DNA from: DASQEH01 sp963765725
Lineage (GTDB): Bacteria > Actinomycetota > Actinomycetes > Propionibacteriales > Nocardioidaceae
DNA: 64,000 nucleotides
Direction of reading: 5' to 3'
Assembly: GCA_963765725.1 (NCBI GenBank)
Contig: CAVXXI010000001.1
Span: 496,001-560,000, forward strand
In this document: positions 27,712 through 37,307 of the stretch, piece after piece
How positions within the stretch are numbered: position 1 is the stretch's first letter
Layout: every line of letters begins with the position of its first letter
Notes under the pieces: generated by a model
The model's input: the letters and a program-made list of their open reading frames with translations, nothing else
Databases searched by the model: none
What the model was told of the DNA's origin: nothing
Position numbers and translations under genes: made by a program

Positions 27712-28641
27712 ATGGCGACCGCGTCGTCCTCGACATCCCAGCGGCGCCCGACGCTGGCGCGGCGGATGGCCAGGTCCGAGCACGTCGCCGGGTGGGCGTT
27801 CGTGACACCGGTGACGGTGCTGATCGGCATCTTCGGTCTGCTGCCGATCGGCTGGTCGCTGCTGCTGTCGTTCCAGAAGTCCGACCTGCTCACGCCCGAG
27901 ACGCCGTGGGTCGGGCTGGACAACTATCACAAGCTGATGCACGACAGTCAGTTCGCGTCTGCAGTGACGCACACCGTTGTGTACACGGTGCTCTTCGTCC
28001 CCTCAACGATGTTGGTGGGGCTGTTGATCGCCGTCGCGCTCAATCGCAAGGTACGAGGGATCTCCATCTACCGGACCGCTGCCTACGTGACGATGGCAGT
28101 CTCCACGATCAACGAGGCCATCATCTTCATGTGGCTCTTCGAGCCGTCCTTCGGCGTCGTCAACTCGGCGCTCGCCAAGGTCGGCATCCCGCAACAGCAA
28201 TGGCTGTCCAGTACGAGCGAGGCCCTGTACGTCATCGTGGCGATGACCGTGTGGGGATGGACGGGCTTCGCCGTGGTCATCTACCTGGCCGCATTGCAGG
28301 GCGTGCCGCAAGACCTGCTGGACGCAGCCGCGATCGACGGCGCGAAGCGCTTCAACGCGTTCCGTACGATCACGTTGCCGCTGCTCAGCCCCGCGTCGTT
28401 GTTCCTCGCGATCTGGCTGAGCATCAACGCCCTTCAGCTGTTCGACGAGGTGTACCTGTCAACCCGCGGCGGCCCCTTGGGTTCCACTACCGTCGTCGTC
28501 TACTACGTCTACGAGCAGGCCTTCCAGGAGTTCAACGCCGGCTACGCGGCCGCCTTGGCGTACGCGTTGTTCATGGTCATCCTCATCGCGACCTTCATCC
28601 AGTTCCGGGTCGGCCGCCGATTCGTGCACTACAACCGGTGA
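27712..28641 (+). CDS. Sugar ABC transporter permease 1 (MalF-like)
   Basis: 309-residue inner-membrane permease with about six helices. The EAA loop is LLDAAAIDGAKRFNAFRTITLPLL. The first helix follows a basic N-terminus (RRPTLARRMARSEHVAGW). Located 7 bases after the binding-protein stop, in one operon with the second permease and ATPase. Confidence 0.93.
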   Translation: MATASSSTSQRRPTLARRMARSEHVAGWAFVTPVTVLIGIFGLLPIGWSLLLSFQKSDLLTPETPWVGLDNYHKLMHDSQFASAVTHTVVYTVLFVPSTMLVGLLIAVALNRKVRGISIYRTAAYVTMAVSTINEAIIFMWLFEPSFGVVNSALAKVGIPQQQWLSSTSEALYVIVAMTVWGWTGFAVVIYLAALQGVPQDLLDAAAIDGAKRFNAFRTITLPLLSPASLFLAIWLSINALQLFDEVYLSTRGGPLGSTTVVVYYVYEQAFQEFNAGYAAALAYALFMVILIATFIQFRVGRRFVHYNR

Positions 28642-28654
28642 TGACGGAGCTGAC

Positions 28655-29572
28655 ATGACGACGGGGACCGAAACCGCCGCGCTGGGGGCATCCGCACCCT
28701 TGGCGCCCGGGCCGGGGCCCGAGGACACACGTCGCCGGCTGCGGCGCCCCAGCCCCTGGCACCTCGTGCTGATCCCGGTCTCGGCGCTGCTCTTGCTTCC
28801 CCTTGCGTGGATGGTGGTCACCTCCCTCGAGACCGGCGTGGAAACGCACCAGTTCCCGCCTGTGCTTTGGCCTCATGACCCACAGTGGAACAACTACCCG
28901 CGAGCCGTGCACGCGGCACCGTTCCTGCAGTTCATGCTCAACAGCACCTTCGTCGCCGTGGTGACCGTCGTCACGAACCTGGTCTTCTGCAGCATCGCAG
29001 GGTACGCGTTCGCCCGACTGCGGTTCTTCGGGCGCGGGCTGCTGTTCGGGCTGTTGATGGCGACCCTGATGGTGCCCTTCCAGGTCACGATGATCCCCGA
29101 GTTCCTGATCGTCAAGTGGTTCGGGGTGCACGTCTGGACGCAGCTCGGAATCGACCATCTGGGTGCTTTGGTGGTTCCGAACCTCGTGACGGCTCTTGGC
29201 GTCTTCTTCCTCAGACAGTTCTTCCTGACCATTCCGGTCGAGCTCGAGGAGGCCGCCCGGATCGACGGGACGTCGCGTATCGGCGTCCTGTTCAAGATCG
29301 TGATGCCCTTGTCGCTGCCCGCGTTGTCGACCCTGGCCGCGCTGACCTTCCTCGACTCGTGGAACTCCTTCCTGTGGCCGCTCATCGTCGTCACGTCGGA
29401 GAACCACATGACGCTGCCGGTCGGCCTCACCACGTTTCAGGGCGCGCACGACACGCAGTGGGGCCTGTTGATGGCGGCCAACACACTGAGCCTGTTGCCG
29501 ATGCTGGTCGTGTTCTTCGCCGCGCAGCGCTACTTCGTCCGCTCGGTCGCCAGCACAGGCCTGAAGGGGTGA
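28655..29572 (+). CDS. Sugar ABC transporter permease 2 (MalG-like)
   Basis: 305-residue inner-membrane permease. The EAA motif EEAARIDGTSRIGVLFKIVMPL precedes the last helices, and the C-terminus RYFVRSVASTGLKG is characteristic of MalG-type permeases. Second membrane half of the carbohydrate importer, 13 bases after the first permease. Confidence 0.93.
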   Translation: MTTGTETAALGASAPLAPGPGPEDTRRRLRRPSPWHLVLIPVSALLLLPLAWMVVTSLETGVETHQFPPVLWPHDPQWNNYPRAVHAAPFLQFMLNSTFVAVVTVVTNLVFCSIAGYAFARLRFFGRGLLFGLLMATLMVPFQVTMIPEFLIVKWFGVHVWTQLGIDHLGALVVPNLVTALGVFFLRQFFLTIPVELEEAARIDGTSRIGVLFKIVMPLSLPALSTLAALTFLDSWNSFLWPLIVVTSENHMTLPVGLTTFQGAHDTQWGLLMAANTLSLLPMLVVFFAAQRYFVRSVASTGLKG

Positions 29573-29578
29573 GCGGAC

Positions 29579-30684
<1,106 letters not shown>

Positions 30685-30697
<13 letters not shown>

Positions 30698-31704
30698 CGC
30701 CACGCGTCCGCGATGGCGACGAAGCTGTCCGCGCGCCGCCGCCGGTCGAGCCCCGGCGTGACGAGTACCAGCTCGTCGGCCGCGGCCAGCTCCTGCATCT
30801 CCTGCAGTCGCTCGACCACCACCTTGGCCGGGCCGGTGACCATCCGCGTGTCGTCGGCCCTGCTCGCGCGCCCCTCAGCGGAGCGGGCGAACTCCTGTAC
30901 CTGCTCGGGGCGCAGCGGCTCCCGAACTCCCTGGGCCAGGTTGCGCAACGTCAGAGTCCACGCTGCCACGAACTCCCGCCTCGCGTCGTCGTCCTCGCTT
31001 GCGAAGGCGAGCACGGAGATCGCCGAGTACGGGGTGTCGCCGTCCGCGCGGGGCTGGAACTCGCGGCGGTACTGGCGCAGCGCCTCGAAGGCCAGATCGG
31101 GGCTCATGTGGTGGGCGAAGACCGCGCTCATCCCGTTCACGGCCGCGAACCGCGGCCCGTAACCGCTCGACCCGAGGACGAACAGCTCGGGCATCTCGTC
31201 GACCACAGGTGCCGCGATGAGCCTGCCGTAGGGATGTCCGGCGGGGAAGCCCTCCCCGAGGAATGCGAGCAGCTCGGCGACCTGGCTGGGGAACTCCGCC
31301 CCTGGATCGGTGCCGACTCCTCGCCGAAGTACGTGCGCCGTCAGCGGGTCGGTGCCGGGAGCGCGCCCGAGACAGAGGTCGATGCGCGCCGGGTGCATCG
31401 CCATGAGGGTGCGGAACATCTCGGCGACCTTGAACGGGGCGTGGTTGGGCAGCATGATCCCCGCGGCGCCGACCCGGATCCGGTCGGTCTTGGCCGCGAT
31501 GTGCGCGGTGAGGATCTCTGGGGCGCTACAGGCGAGGCTCGACATGTTGTGGTGCTCCGAGACCCAGTAGCGGCGAAAGCCGGCCCGCTCTACCGTGCGG
31601 GCGATGTCGACGGCTCCGCTGATCGCGGCGCTGGCGGACTGGCCGTGCTCGATCCCGACGAAGTCGAGGACGGAGAGGGGGACGGTATTGAGGTCGGAGT
31701 TCAC
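30685..31704 (-). CDS. LLM class flavin-dependent oxidoreductase
   Basis: 339-residue luciferase-like flavin monooxygenase (F420- or FMN-dependent TIM barrel). Starts with PLSVLDFVGIEHGQSASAAI, then FRRYWVSEHHNMSSLACSAPEILTAHIAAKT and IRVGAAGIMLPNHAPFKVAE (each in segments), typical of the MsnO8-like subgroup. Substrate unknown. Ends inside the 3' end of the ABC ATPase gene, so the two transcripts overlap antisense. Confidence 0.9.
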
Positions 31705-31737
31705 CTTCGGTCGAACGCGTCGGCCCGGCCGCTTGTT

Positions 31738-31766
31738 CCTCGCCCCTGCCGGAGACCGGGGCGAGG
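31738..31766 (-). terminator. Strong hairpin after phosphoesterase gene
   Basis: CCTCGCCCC and GGGGCGAGG form a 9-bp perfect stem around an 11-base loop. It lies just past the phosphoesterase stop (31782), between it and the LLM gene on the same strand. No U-tract follows; likely terminator or 3'-end stabiliser. Confidence 0.6.
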
Positions 31767-31781
31767 CCGCGTCGGTGGTGC

Positions 31782-32696
31782 TCAGAGGCCGAAGGCGGAC
31801 TTCATGTCGGGCGCCTTCGCAGCGGCAGCCAGTGGTATGGAGCCCAGCACCTGTGCGTAGTAACGGGTCAGCGAGTAGTGCGTGAGGGCTGTTGTGACGA
31901 CTTTGCCGGAGAGCCGGGCAGCGAGCACCACGGTCAGGACCTTGTTCGCGGACGTACCGCCATCCTCATCCGCGGTGATCACAATCACGAGCCGTCCGGA
32001 CGTGAAGTCGGCGGTGGCAAGGATCTTCGGCAGATACACCTTGAGCCAGTTGTCGGCGACGCCCAGCGAGCAGTTGTGCGCATCGCTGCAGAGGTTCGGG
32101 ATGACCATGCCCGCGTTGGGCAGCTGCCCGGCGGCGGCGTCTGTGAGGAGGGCGGGAAGCGGCACGTCTCCTACGTTGCAGCGGGCCCTGCTCGAGCCGA
32201 AGTACGTCCACGGGTTGTGCTTAACGGCATAGTTCCCGGAGGTCGCCAGCGCGCACGTGCCGGGCATGGTCTCGGCGTAGGTCTTCGCCGTCTTGCCGAG
32301 GTCGAGGGCCGAGTCGAAGACGCTCTTGGCCGTCCCGACCTTGGGTGCGTTCGTCGCGGGCGCGGCGTCGTCGGTGACACCGAACGTCGAGCCACCGGTG
32401 ATCGCGAGGTAGTTGGGCAAACTCGGGTGTGTGATGGCCGCCCAATTGCTGGCATAGCCGTACTTCGTTGCGAGGCCGAAGAGGTACGGCATCCCGCTCC
32501 TCATCTGCGTATACGAGGAGTTCTCCTCGAGGATGGTCAGCACCTTAGTCGGCGCTGTCGTCGCGGGAGACCGCTTCACGGCGGCGATGGGAGCGGGTGC
32601 GGCGGCCGTGGCCGGGGATGCGGCGCCGCTGATGGCGAGGGCGATCCCGGCCGCGACAGCGGTGAGGCCGGCAAGGGAACGAGCGGGGGAGGTCAT
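31782..32696 (-). CDS. Secreted phosphoesterase / acid phosphatase-like protein
   Basis: 304 residues with an N-terminal signal peptide (SLAGLTAVAAGIALAISGAASPATAAAP). Phosphoesterase family (AcpA/phospholipase C-like) motifs: VLTILEENSSYTQM (metal/nucleophile region), THPSLPNYLAITGG, CNVGDVPLP, and VIVITADEDGG near the C-terminus. Predicted to hydrolyse phosphomonoesters or diesters outside the cell. Start ATG 32696 gives a proper signal sequence; the long upstream in-frame extension is antisense to nothing useful and is rejected. Confidence 0.85.
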   Translation of the reverse strand: MTSPARSLAGLTAVAAGIALAISGAASPATAAAPAPIAAVKRSPATTAPTKVLTILEENSSYTQMRSGMPYLFGLATKYGYASNWAAITHPSLPNYLAITGGSTFGVTDDAAPATNAPKVGTAKSVFDSALDLGKTAKTYAETMPGTCALATSGNYAVKHNPWTYFGSSRARCNVGDVPLPALLTDAAAGQLPNAGMVIPNLCSDAHNCSLGVADNWLKVYLPKILATADFTSGRLVIVITADEDGGTSANKVLTVVLAARLSGKVVTTALTHYSLTRYYAQVLGSIPLAAAAKAPDMKSAFGL

Positions 32697-32899
32697 ACCG
32701 ATGATCCTACGGTGAGTAATTGAATGACTACACAGAGTTGTCCTTTGGGACCACGCCTGAGTAGCTGGTCGGCCCACGCGGGGATGCTCGCCGCTTCGCG
32801 GACTAGTCAACGCACGTCTGTGACGGACCGGCGGCGCGGGTGGTCCCGGGGTCGACAGAGCCCTGACCACGCTCTCGGAGCCGCCTGTGGGGCGTGCCG

Positions 32900-34063
32900 C
32901 TAGGCGGTGTTGCGACGGACGACCGTGTACCCGCGTCCGCCGTGTGCCTCCACAGCATCGTCGATGCCGCCGATGAGGACCGGAGCCAGGCGCGTCGTGG
33001 TCGTCCCGTCGCCGAGCTGGCCGAAGTCGTTCATTCCCCAGGCCCAGAGCGCACCCGTCCTGGTGACAGCCAGCGTGTGGTCGCGACCGCACCCGATCGA
33101 CGCGATCAGCGGGATTCCGGCGACGGCGGCGGGGACGGTTCGGTCGACGGTCCTCCCGGAGCCGATCTGCCCGCGCCCCGCTTCGCCCCAGGTCATCACC
33201 CGCCCGTCGGCGAGAAGGGCAACAGAGTGCGTGGCGCCGGCCGCGATGCTCACCGCGGCGGAGACCCCCGAGACCTGGACGGGGAGGCTGCTGAGGGTCG
33301 TCGACCCGTTGCCGAGCTGCCCCGAGGAGTCGAGTCCCCAGGCCATGACCGTCCCGTCGGACTCCAGGGCCAGCCCGTGGTTGCGCCCGGCAGCGAGTGC
33401 GACGACGTTCGTCAGACCGCTGACTTGGACCGGGGTGGTCTGGCTGGTCGGCCTCGTGCCGTTCCCGAGCTCGCCGTTGGCGCCGCCGCCCCATGCTCGC
33501 ACCGTGCCGTCGGCGAGGAGCGCGTAGCCCATGTCACGGCCGGCCGCGATGTCAACGACGTTCGACAAGCCCTTGACCGGTACAGGCGACAACCGCTTCC
33601 TGAGCGTGCCGTCCCCCAGCTGGCCCATCGCGTTGAACCCCCACGCGCGCACCGATCCGTCGGCCAGGAGCGCGAGGGTGGAGTAGTGGCCCGCCGCGAT
33701 CGACGTGACGGTGCTCAACCCGGGCACCTGCGTCGGTGTCGAGCGGTCGGCCAGACTGCCCAGGCCGGTCGCTCCCTTCGAGCCGTCGCCCCAGGTCCAG
33801 ACCGAACCGCCGACGAGCGCGACGAGGTGCTCGCGGCCGCCGGTGACCGCGTCGACATCGTCGAGCCCTGGCACCGGACCGAACGTCGTGCGGCTGGCGG
33901 TCGTCGCGTTGCCCAACTGGCCGTCGGCACCGAGCCCGGTCGTCCAGAGCGTGTCGCCGACGTCCGCGCGGCTGCTCGAGGCCGTGGCGCCGATGACCGT
34001 CGGAACCACGAGCGCAACGATCGCCACCAGCCTGGTGATGCGGGTGCGTCGCTCGGTTGTCAT
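32900..34063 (-). CDS. Secreted RCC1-repeat beta-propeller protein
   Basis: 387 residues from ATG 34063 with a signal peptide (RLVAIVALVVPTVIGATASSSRA) and then about seven RCC1-type repeats. Repeats are recognisable by WGxGxxGQLGxG and VxxIAAGxxHxxAL patterns, e.g. AWGFNAMGQLGDGT, AWGGGANGELGNGT, AWGLDSSGQLGNGS and AWGMNDFGQLGDGT. Seven blades would form a closed beta-propeller similar in architecture to the Streptomyces beta-lactamase inhibitor BLIP-II, but RCC1 propellers bind many partners and the target here is unknown. The start was moved down from 34171 because the signal peptide begins at 34063. Confidence 0.85.
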   Translation of the reverse strand: MTTERRTRITRLVAIVALVVPTVIGATASSSRADVGDTLWTTGLGADGQLGNATTASRTTFGPVPGLDDVDAVTGGREHLVALVGGSVWTWGDGSKGATGLGSLADRSTPTQVPGLSTVTSIAAGHYSTLALLADGSVRAWGFNAMGQLGDGTLRKRLSPVPVKGLSNVVDIAAGRDMGYALLADGTVRAWGGGANGELGNGTRPTSQTTPVQVSGLTNVVALAAGRNHGLALESDGTVMAWGLDSSGQLGNGSTTLSSLPVQVSGVSAAVSIAAGATHSVALLADGRVMTWGEAGRGQIGSGRTVDRTVPAAVAGIPLIASIGCGRDHTLAVTRTGALWAWGMNDFGQLGDGTTTTRLAPVLIGGIDDAVEAHGGRGYTVVRRNTA

Positions 34064-34450
34064 GAAGTCAGCCCGACGCGATGGGGAAAGACCCGATTGG
34101 CGCCCGCGCGACGTGTATCCAGCATCGCGCCAGTATGCCCGCATACGAGACAATTCAATGCATCTTGACAAGAACAGACGGCGTCATTTCCGGGAAATCG
34201 TCGCCAGAAACCTTTATCTGACGGAGTGTAGATAGGAGGCCCACACACGGTTCGTTGCTCGGGGGACTTATCGCCCGCTGGGACCTAATTGCATCGAGGA
34301 CAACAACCGCCCGCTCGGCATCTGACCGTCCGGGCAAACAGGACCGCGATGAGTGGTGTCGACAGAGGCCCATCGACCTCCTAGATTGATCGCCGGTCGG
34401 ACCCCGAACAGTGCGCCCCCACCCGCCGAGACCCCGACCGAGAGGCCACG
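34064..34450. promoter_or_regulatory. Divergent intergenic region, RCC1 protein / EEP nuclease
   Basis: 387 bases without a credible gene and visibly more AT-rich than the surroundings. It contains TTGACA at about 34165-34170 and the near-perfect inverted repeat ATTTCC-G-GGAAAT at 34186-34198, which could be an operator or a hairpin in a leader. It should hold the promoters for both flanking genes. Confidence 0.45.
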
Positions 34451-35236
34451 ATGAGCCAGCTGTCCGTCGCCACCTGGAACGTGCACCACCGCCGGCACAA
34501 TGCCGCGATCGCCGCAGACATCGACAAGGTCCTTGCCGAAGGCGTGGAGCTGCTCGGCCTCAACGAAGTCGGCGGGCACCAGTCCGCCGTCGGTACGTCA
34601 CGCCAGGACATCGGCCACGTCCAGCCAAGCGGTGCCAAGGGCGCGCCGTCGTCCGCGCTGCTGTGGCGCACCGATGTCCTGCAGCTGATGCGCCACGGTC
34701 GACTGCGAGCGACGAAGGCGGTTTACGTCGGCCCACGTGGTGCCGGCCCGGCCCATATGCACGCGAAGTTCGTGACGTGGGCACAGTTCCTCCACCTCGA
34801 GTCGAACCGCCGGGTCTTCGCGTTGGTGAGCCACTTCCCGGCGACGATCGAAAGAGCAGGGAAGCCCAATATCGCGCTCCGGAAACGGATGCAGGTGACG
34901 CGGGCGATGTGGGCCACCAATGCCGTGCTGGTCTCGCGGTTCGCCCCCCGCGGCCAGGTGCTGGTACTCGGGGACATGAACTGGGACGCTCGCAACGACG
35001 AGGGTACGTACGCCGACGCGCCGAGGGCGGCGGCCGACAAGATGGGCCTGCAGACGTCCTACGAGACGCTGGGGCTGCCCTCCGAGGGCACCAAAGGGGG
35101 CCGGCTGATCGACTACGTCCTCTATCCCAGGGACCGGTCGAAGGCCATCAAGGCGGTGGCGCAGCGCATCTTCGACGTCAACACGGACAACGACCACCGC
35201 GTCCTCGCCGTGGACATGAGCCTGACTGCGCGCTGA
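34451..35236 (+). CDS. Endonuclease/exonuclease/phosphatase family protein
   Basis: 261-residue EEP-superfamily hydrolase (DNase I/AP-endonuclease fold). Metal and catalytic motifs in order: ATWNVHH, LLGLNEVGG, VSHFPA (His), LVLGDMNWDA (Asp/Asn), RLIDYVL and NDHRVLAVDM (catalytic His). No signal peptide, so probably cytoplasmic. Substrate (DNA, RNA or phospholipid) cannot be predicted. Confidence 0.85.
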   Translation: MSQLSVATWNVHHRRHNAAIAADIDKVLAEGVELLGLNEVGGHQSAVGTSRQDIGHVQPSGAKGAPSSALLWRTDVLQLMRHGRLRATKAVYVGPRGAGPAHMHAKFVTWAQFLHLESNRRVFALVSHFPATIERAGKPNIALRKRMQVTRAMWATNAVLVSRFAPRGQVLVLGDMNWDARNDEGTYADAPRAAADKMGLQTSYETLGLPSEGTKGGRLIDYVLYPRDRSKAIKAVAQRIFDVNTDNDHRVLAVDMSLTAR

Positions 35237-35472
35237 GTCGAGGGCAGCGACACCGCCCCTGAATGGCCGAGCGGCCCCGGTCATGGAAGAGTCGGTCGAC
35301 AAGCGCGCCAGGGCAGCCGCCGAGGTGCTGCTGTTCGGCCGCGATCGGCCAGGGGCGACGAGTACGTAGCCCGGGTGATGGTCTCGTCGACCGGTGGTCC
35401 TCGGCTCCAGGGTCGGGGACGGCCAACGTGCTGAGACCGTTGCTCACCCCCCGACCCGAGAAGGAGCCAGCC

Positions 35473-36282
35473 GTGGTGATCTGCCGGACCTGTGGCGTCG
35501 AACATGCCGAGGCGATCGAGGTATGCGCCATCTGTTCCGACGACCGTCAGTGGGTGCCCGCCGAGGGCCAGCAGTGGACCACGCTGGAGGAGCTCGCCGC
35601 GGCCGGCCACCGCACCGCGCTGCGCGAGCTCGAGCCGGACCTCTTCGGGCTCACCGTCGAGCCGAGGGTCGGCATCGGTCAGCAGGCTCATCTCGTGGTG
35701 ACTCCGCACGGCAATCTGCTCTGGGACCCACCGGGCTTCGTCGATGACGACGGGGCGCGACAGGTGAGCGAGCACGGGGAGGTGGCGGCGATCGCGTCCA
35801 GCCACCCGCACATGTTCGGAGTTCAGGTGGAGTGGAGCCGGGCGCTCGGTGGGGTACCGGTTCTGGTGTCCGAGCCTGACCGCGATTGGGTCGCCCGTCC
35901 CGACGACGTCATCTCGACGTGGACCGGTAGGCACGAGGTCGTCCCCGGCCTCACCCTGCACCAGCCCGGCGGACACTTCCCCGGCAGCGCCGTCGCGCAC
36001 TGGTCGGCCGGCGCCGAAGGCAGGGGCGTCCTGCTCAGCGGAGACACCATCCAGGCGAACCCGGACCGTACGTCGACCACGATGATGCGCAGCTATCCGA
36101 ACCGGATCCCGCTCTCCGCAGCCGTCGTCGAGCGGGTCACCCGCGCGGTCGAGTCGCTGACCTTTGATCGGCTGTACGACAACTTCGGGCACGCGGTCAC
36201 GGACAACGCGAAGGCGGTGGTCCGGTGGTCTGCCGACCGCTACATCGGGTGGGTCCGCGGCGACTTCGACCACCTCACGTGA
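35473..36282 (+). CDS. Metallo-beta-lactamase-fold hydrolase
   Basis: 269 residues from GTG 35473 after an AAGGAG ribosome-binding site. The N-terminus has two CxxC pairs (CRTCGVEHAEAIEVCAIC), a zinc-ribbon-like element. The MBL core has SHPHMFG in place of HxHxDH, QPGGHFPGSAV with the third His, and LLSGDTI. The SHPHxYG form occurs in an uncharacterised MBL subgroup, so a reduced metal site appears to be a family trait rather than decay. The in-frame extension up to 35263 has no family similarity. Confidence 0.8.
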   Translation: MVICRTCGVEHAEAIEVCAICSDDRQWVPAEGQQWTTLEELAAAGHRTALRELEPDLFGLTVEPRVGIGQQAHLVVTPHGNLLWDPPGFVDDDGARQVSEHGEVAAIASSHPHMFGVQVEWSRALGGVPVLVSEPDRDWVARPDDVISTWTGRHEVVPGLTLHQPGGHFPGSAVAHWSAGAEGRGVLLSGDTIQANPDRTSTTMMRSYPNRIPLSAAVVERVTRAVESLTFDRLYDNFGHAVTDNAKAVVRWSADRYIGWVRGDFDHLT

Positions 36283-36323
36283 TCGGCTCGCGCTGAGCAG
36301 CTCTCACAACCAGGCGCACGCAC

Positions 36324-37307
36324 TCATCGAACGGCTGCGTCGCCCTCGACGGGTGCTCCCGCCAGTCGCCAGGCGACGACGGCGGCGCCCAGACAGCCGG
36401 CTCGGGCTCCCAGCTCGGCGGCGACGAGCCGGGGCGGCGGGCGCCACGCGAGACCCTCCCGCAGGCGGTCGCCGAGCGGTTCGAACAAGGCCCGACCCGC
36501 CCCGGCCATGCCCCCGCCGATGACGACCAGGTCGGGGTCGAGCAGCAACGTGTACGAGGCGAGCGCGGTCGCCAACGCCTCGACCGCCTCCCTCCACACG
36601 CGTGCCGCGACCTCGTCGCCGGAGCTCGCCCGCTGGACCACGTCGTCCGGCCCCCTGACCGCGGTCCCACTCGCGGCGAGGTACCGGCGGACCACGCCCG
36701 CGGCCGACGCGTACACCTCCAGACACCCGTACTGGCCGCAGGTGCAACGCTCACCGCCGGGCGAGACAGGCGTGTGGCCTATCTCGCCGGCCGCCGTACC
36801 ACTGCCGGCGTACGGGTGGCCGTCGAGCACCATGCCGCCGGCGATACCGGTGCCCACGGGCAGGAAGAGGAAGTCGTCGCACCCGCGTGCCGCGCCCAGC
36901 AGGCCCTCGGCGAGCGCGCCGGCCCGGACGTCGTGGTCGAGGACGACCGGAAGGCCCAGACTCGCCGCGAACCGGTCCCGCAGCGGCAGGTCCCGCCAGC
37001 CCAGGGTGACCGAGTACCGGGCGACCCCGTTCCGGCCGTCGACCAGGCCGGGCACGACGAGGCCCACGGCCCGGACGCGATCGCGTCCAGCACGCTCGAC
37101 CAGCTCTGCTCCGAACGCCTCGACGGCACCCACGACCGCCTCGACGCCCGCCTCCCGGTTCGTGGGACGCGACTCCGCGTGGACGGGGCGCGCCGACCGG
37201 TCGACGAGGGCACCCTTGACCTCTGTACCGCCGAGGTCGAGCGCCACGACGCAGCCGTCGGCCATACCGGCGTCGGCTGCGGCCCTGCCGGGCGGCTGAG
37301 GCGGCAC
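36324..37307 (-). CDS. ROK family sugar kinase
   Basis: 327 residues (or 313 from ATG 37265). ATP-binding motif VVALDLGGTEVKGALVD, ROK signature with the zinc-binding cysteines GERCTCGQYGCLEV, and catalytic VVLDHDVRA. Probably glucokinase or a related hexose kinase. The GTG at 37307 directly follows the sugar-porter stop, giving tight coupling; ATG 37265 starts closer to the conserved core, so the start is ambiguous. Uptake by the porter and phosphorylation by this kinase make a complete unit. Confidence 0.88.
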   Translation of the reverse strand: MPPQPPGRAAADAGMADGCVVALDLGGTEVKGALVDRSARPVHAESRPTNREAGVEAVVGAVEAFGAELVERAGRDRVRAVGLVVPGLVDGRNGVARYSVTLGWRDLPLRDRFAASLGLPVVLDHDVRAGALAEGLLGAARGCDDFLFLPVGTGIAGGMVLDGHPYAGSGTAAGEIGHTPVSPGGERCTCGQYGCLEVYASAAGVVRRYLAASGTAVRGPDDVVQRASSGDEVAARVWREAVEALATALASYTLLLDPDLVVIGGGMAGAGRALFEPLGDRLREGLAWRPPPRLVAAELGARAGCLGAAVVAWRLAGAPVEGDAAVR

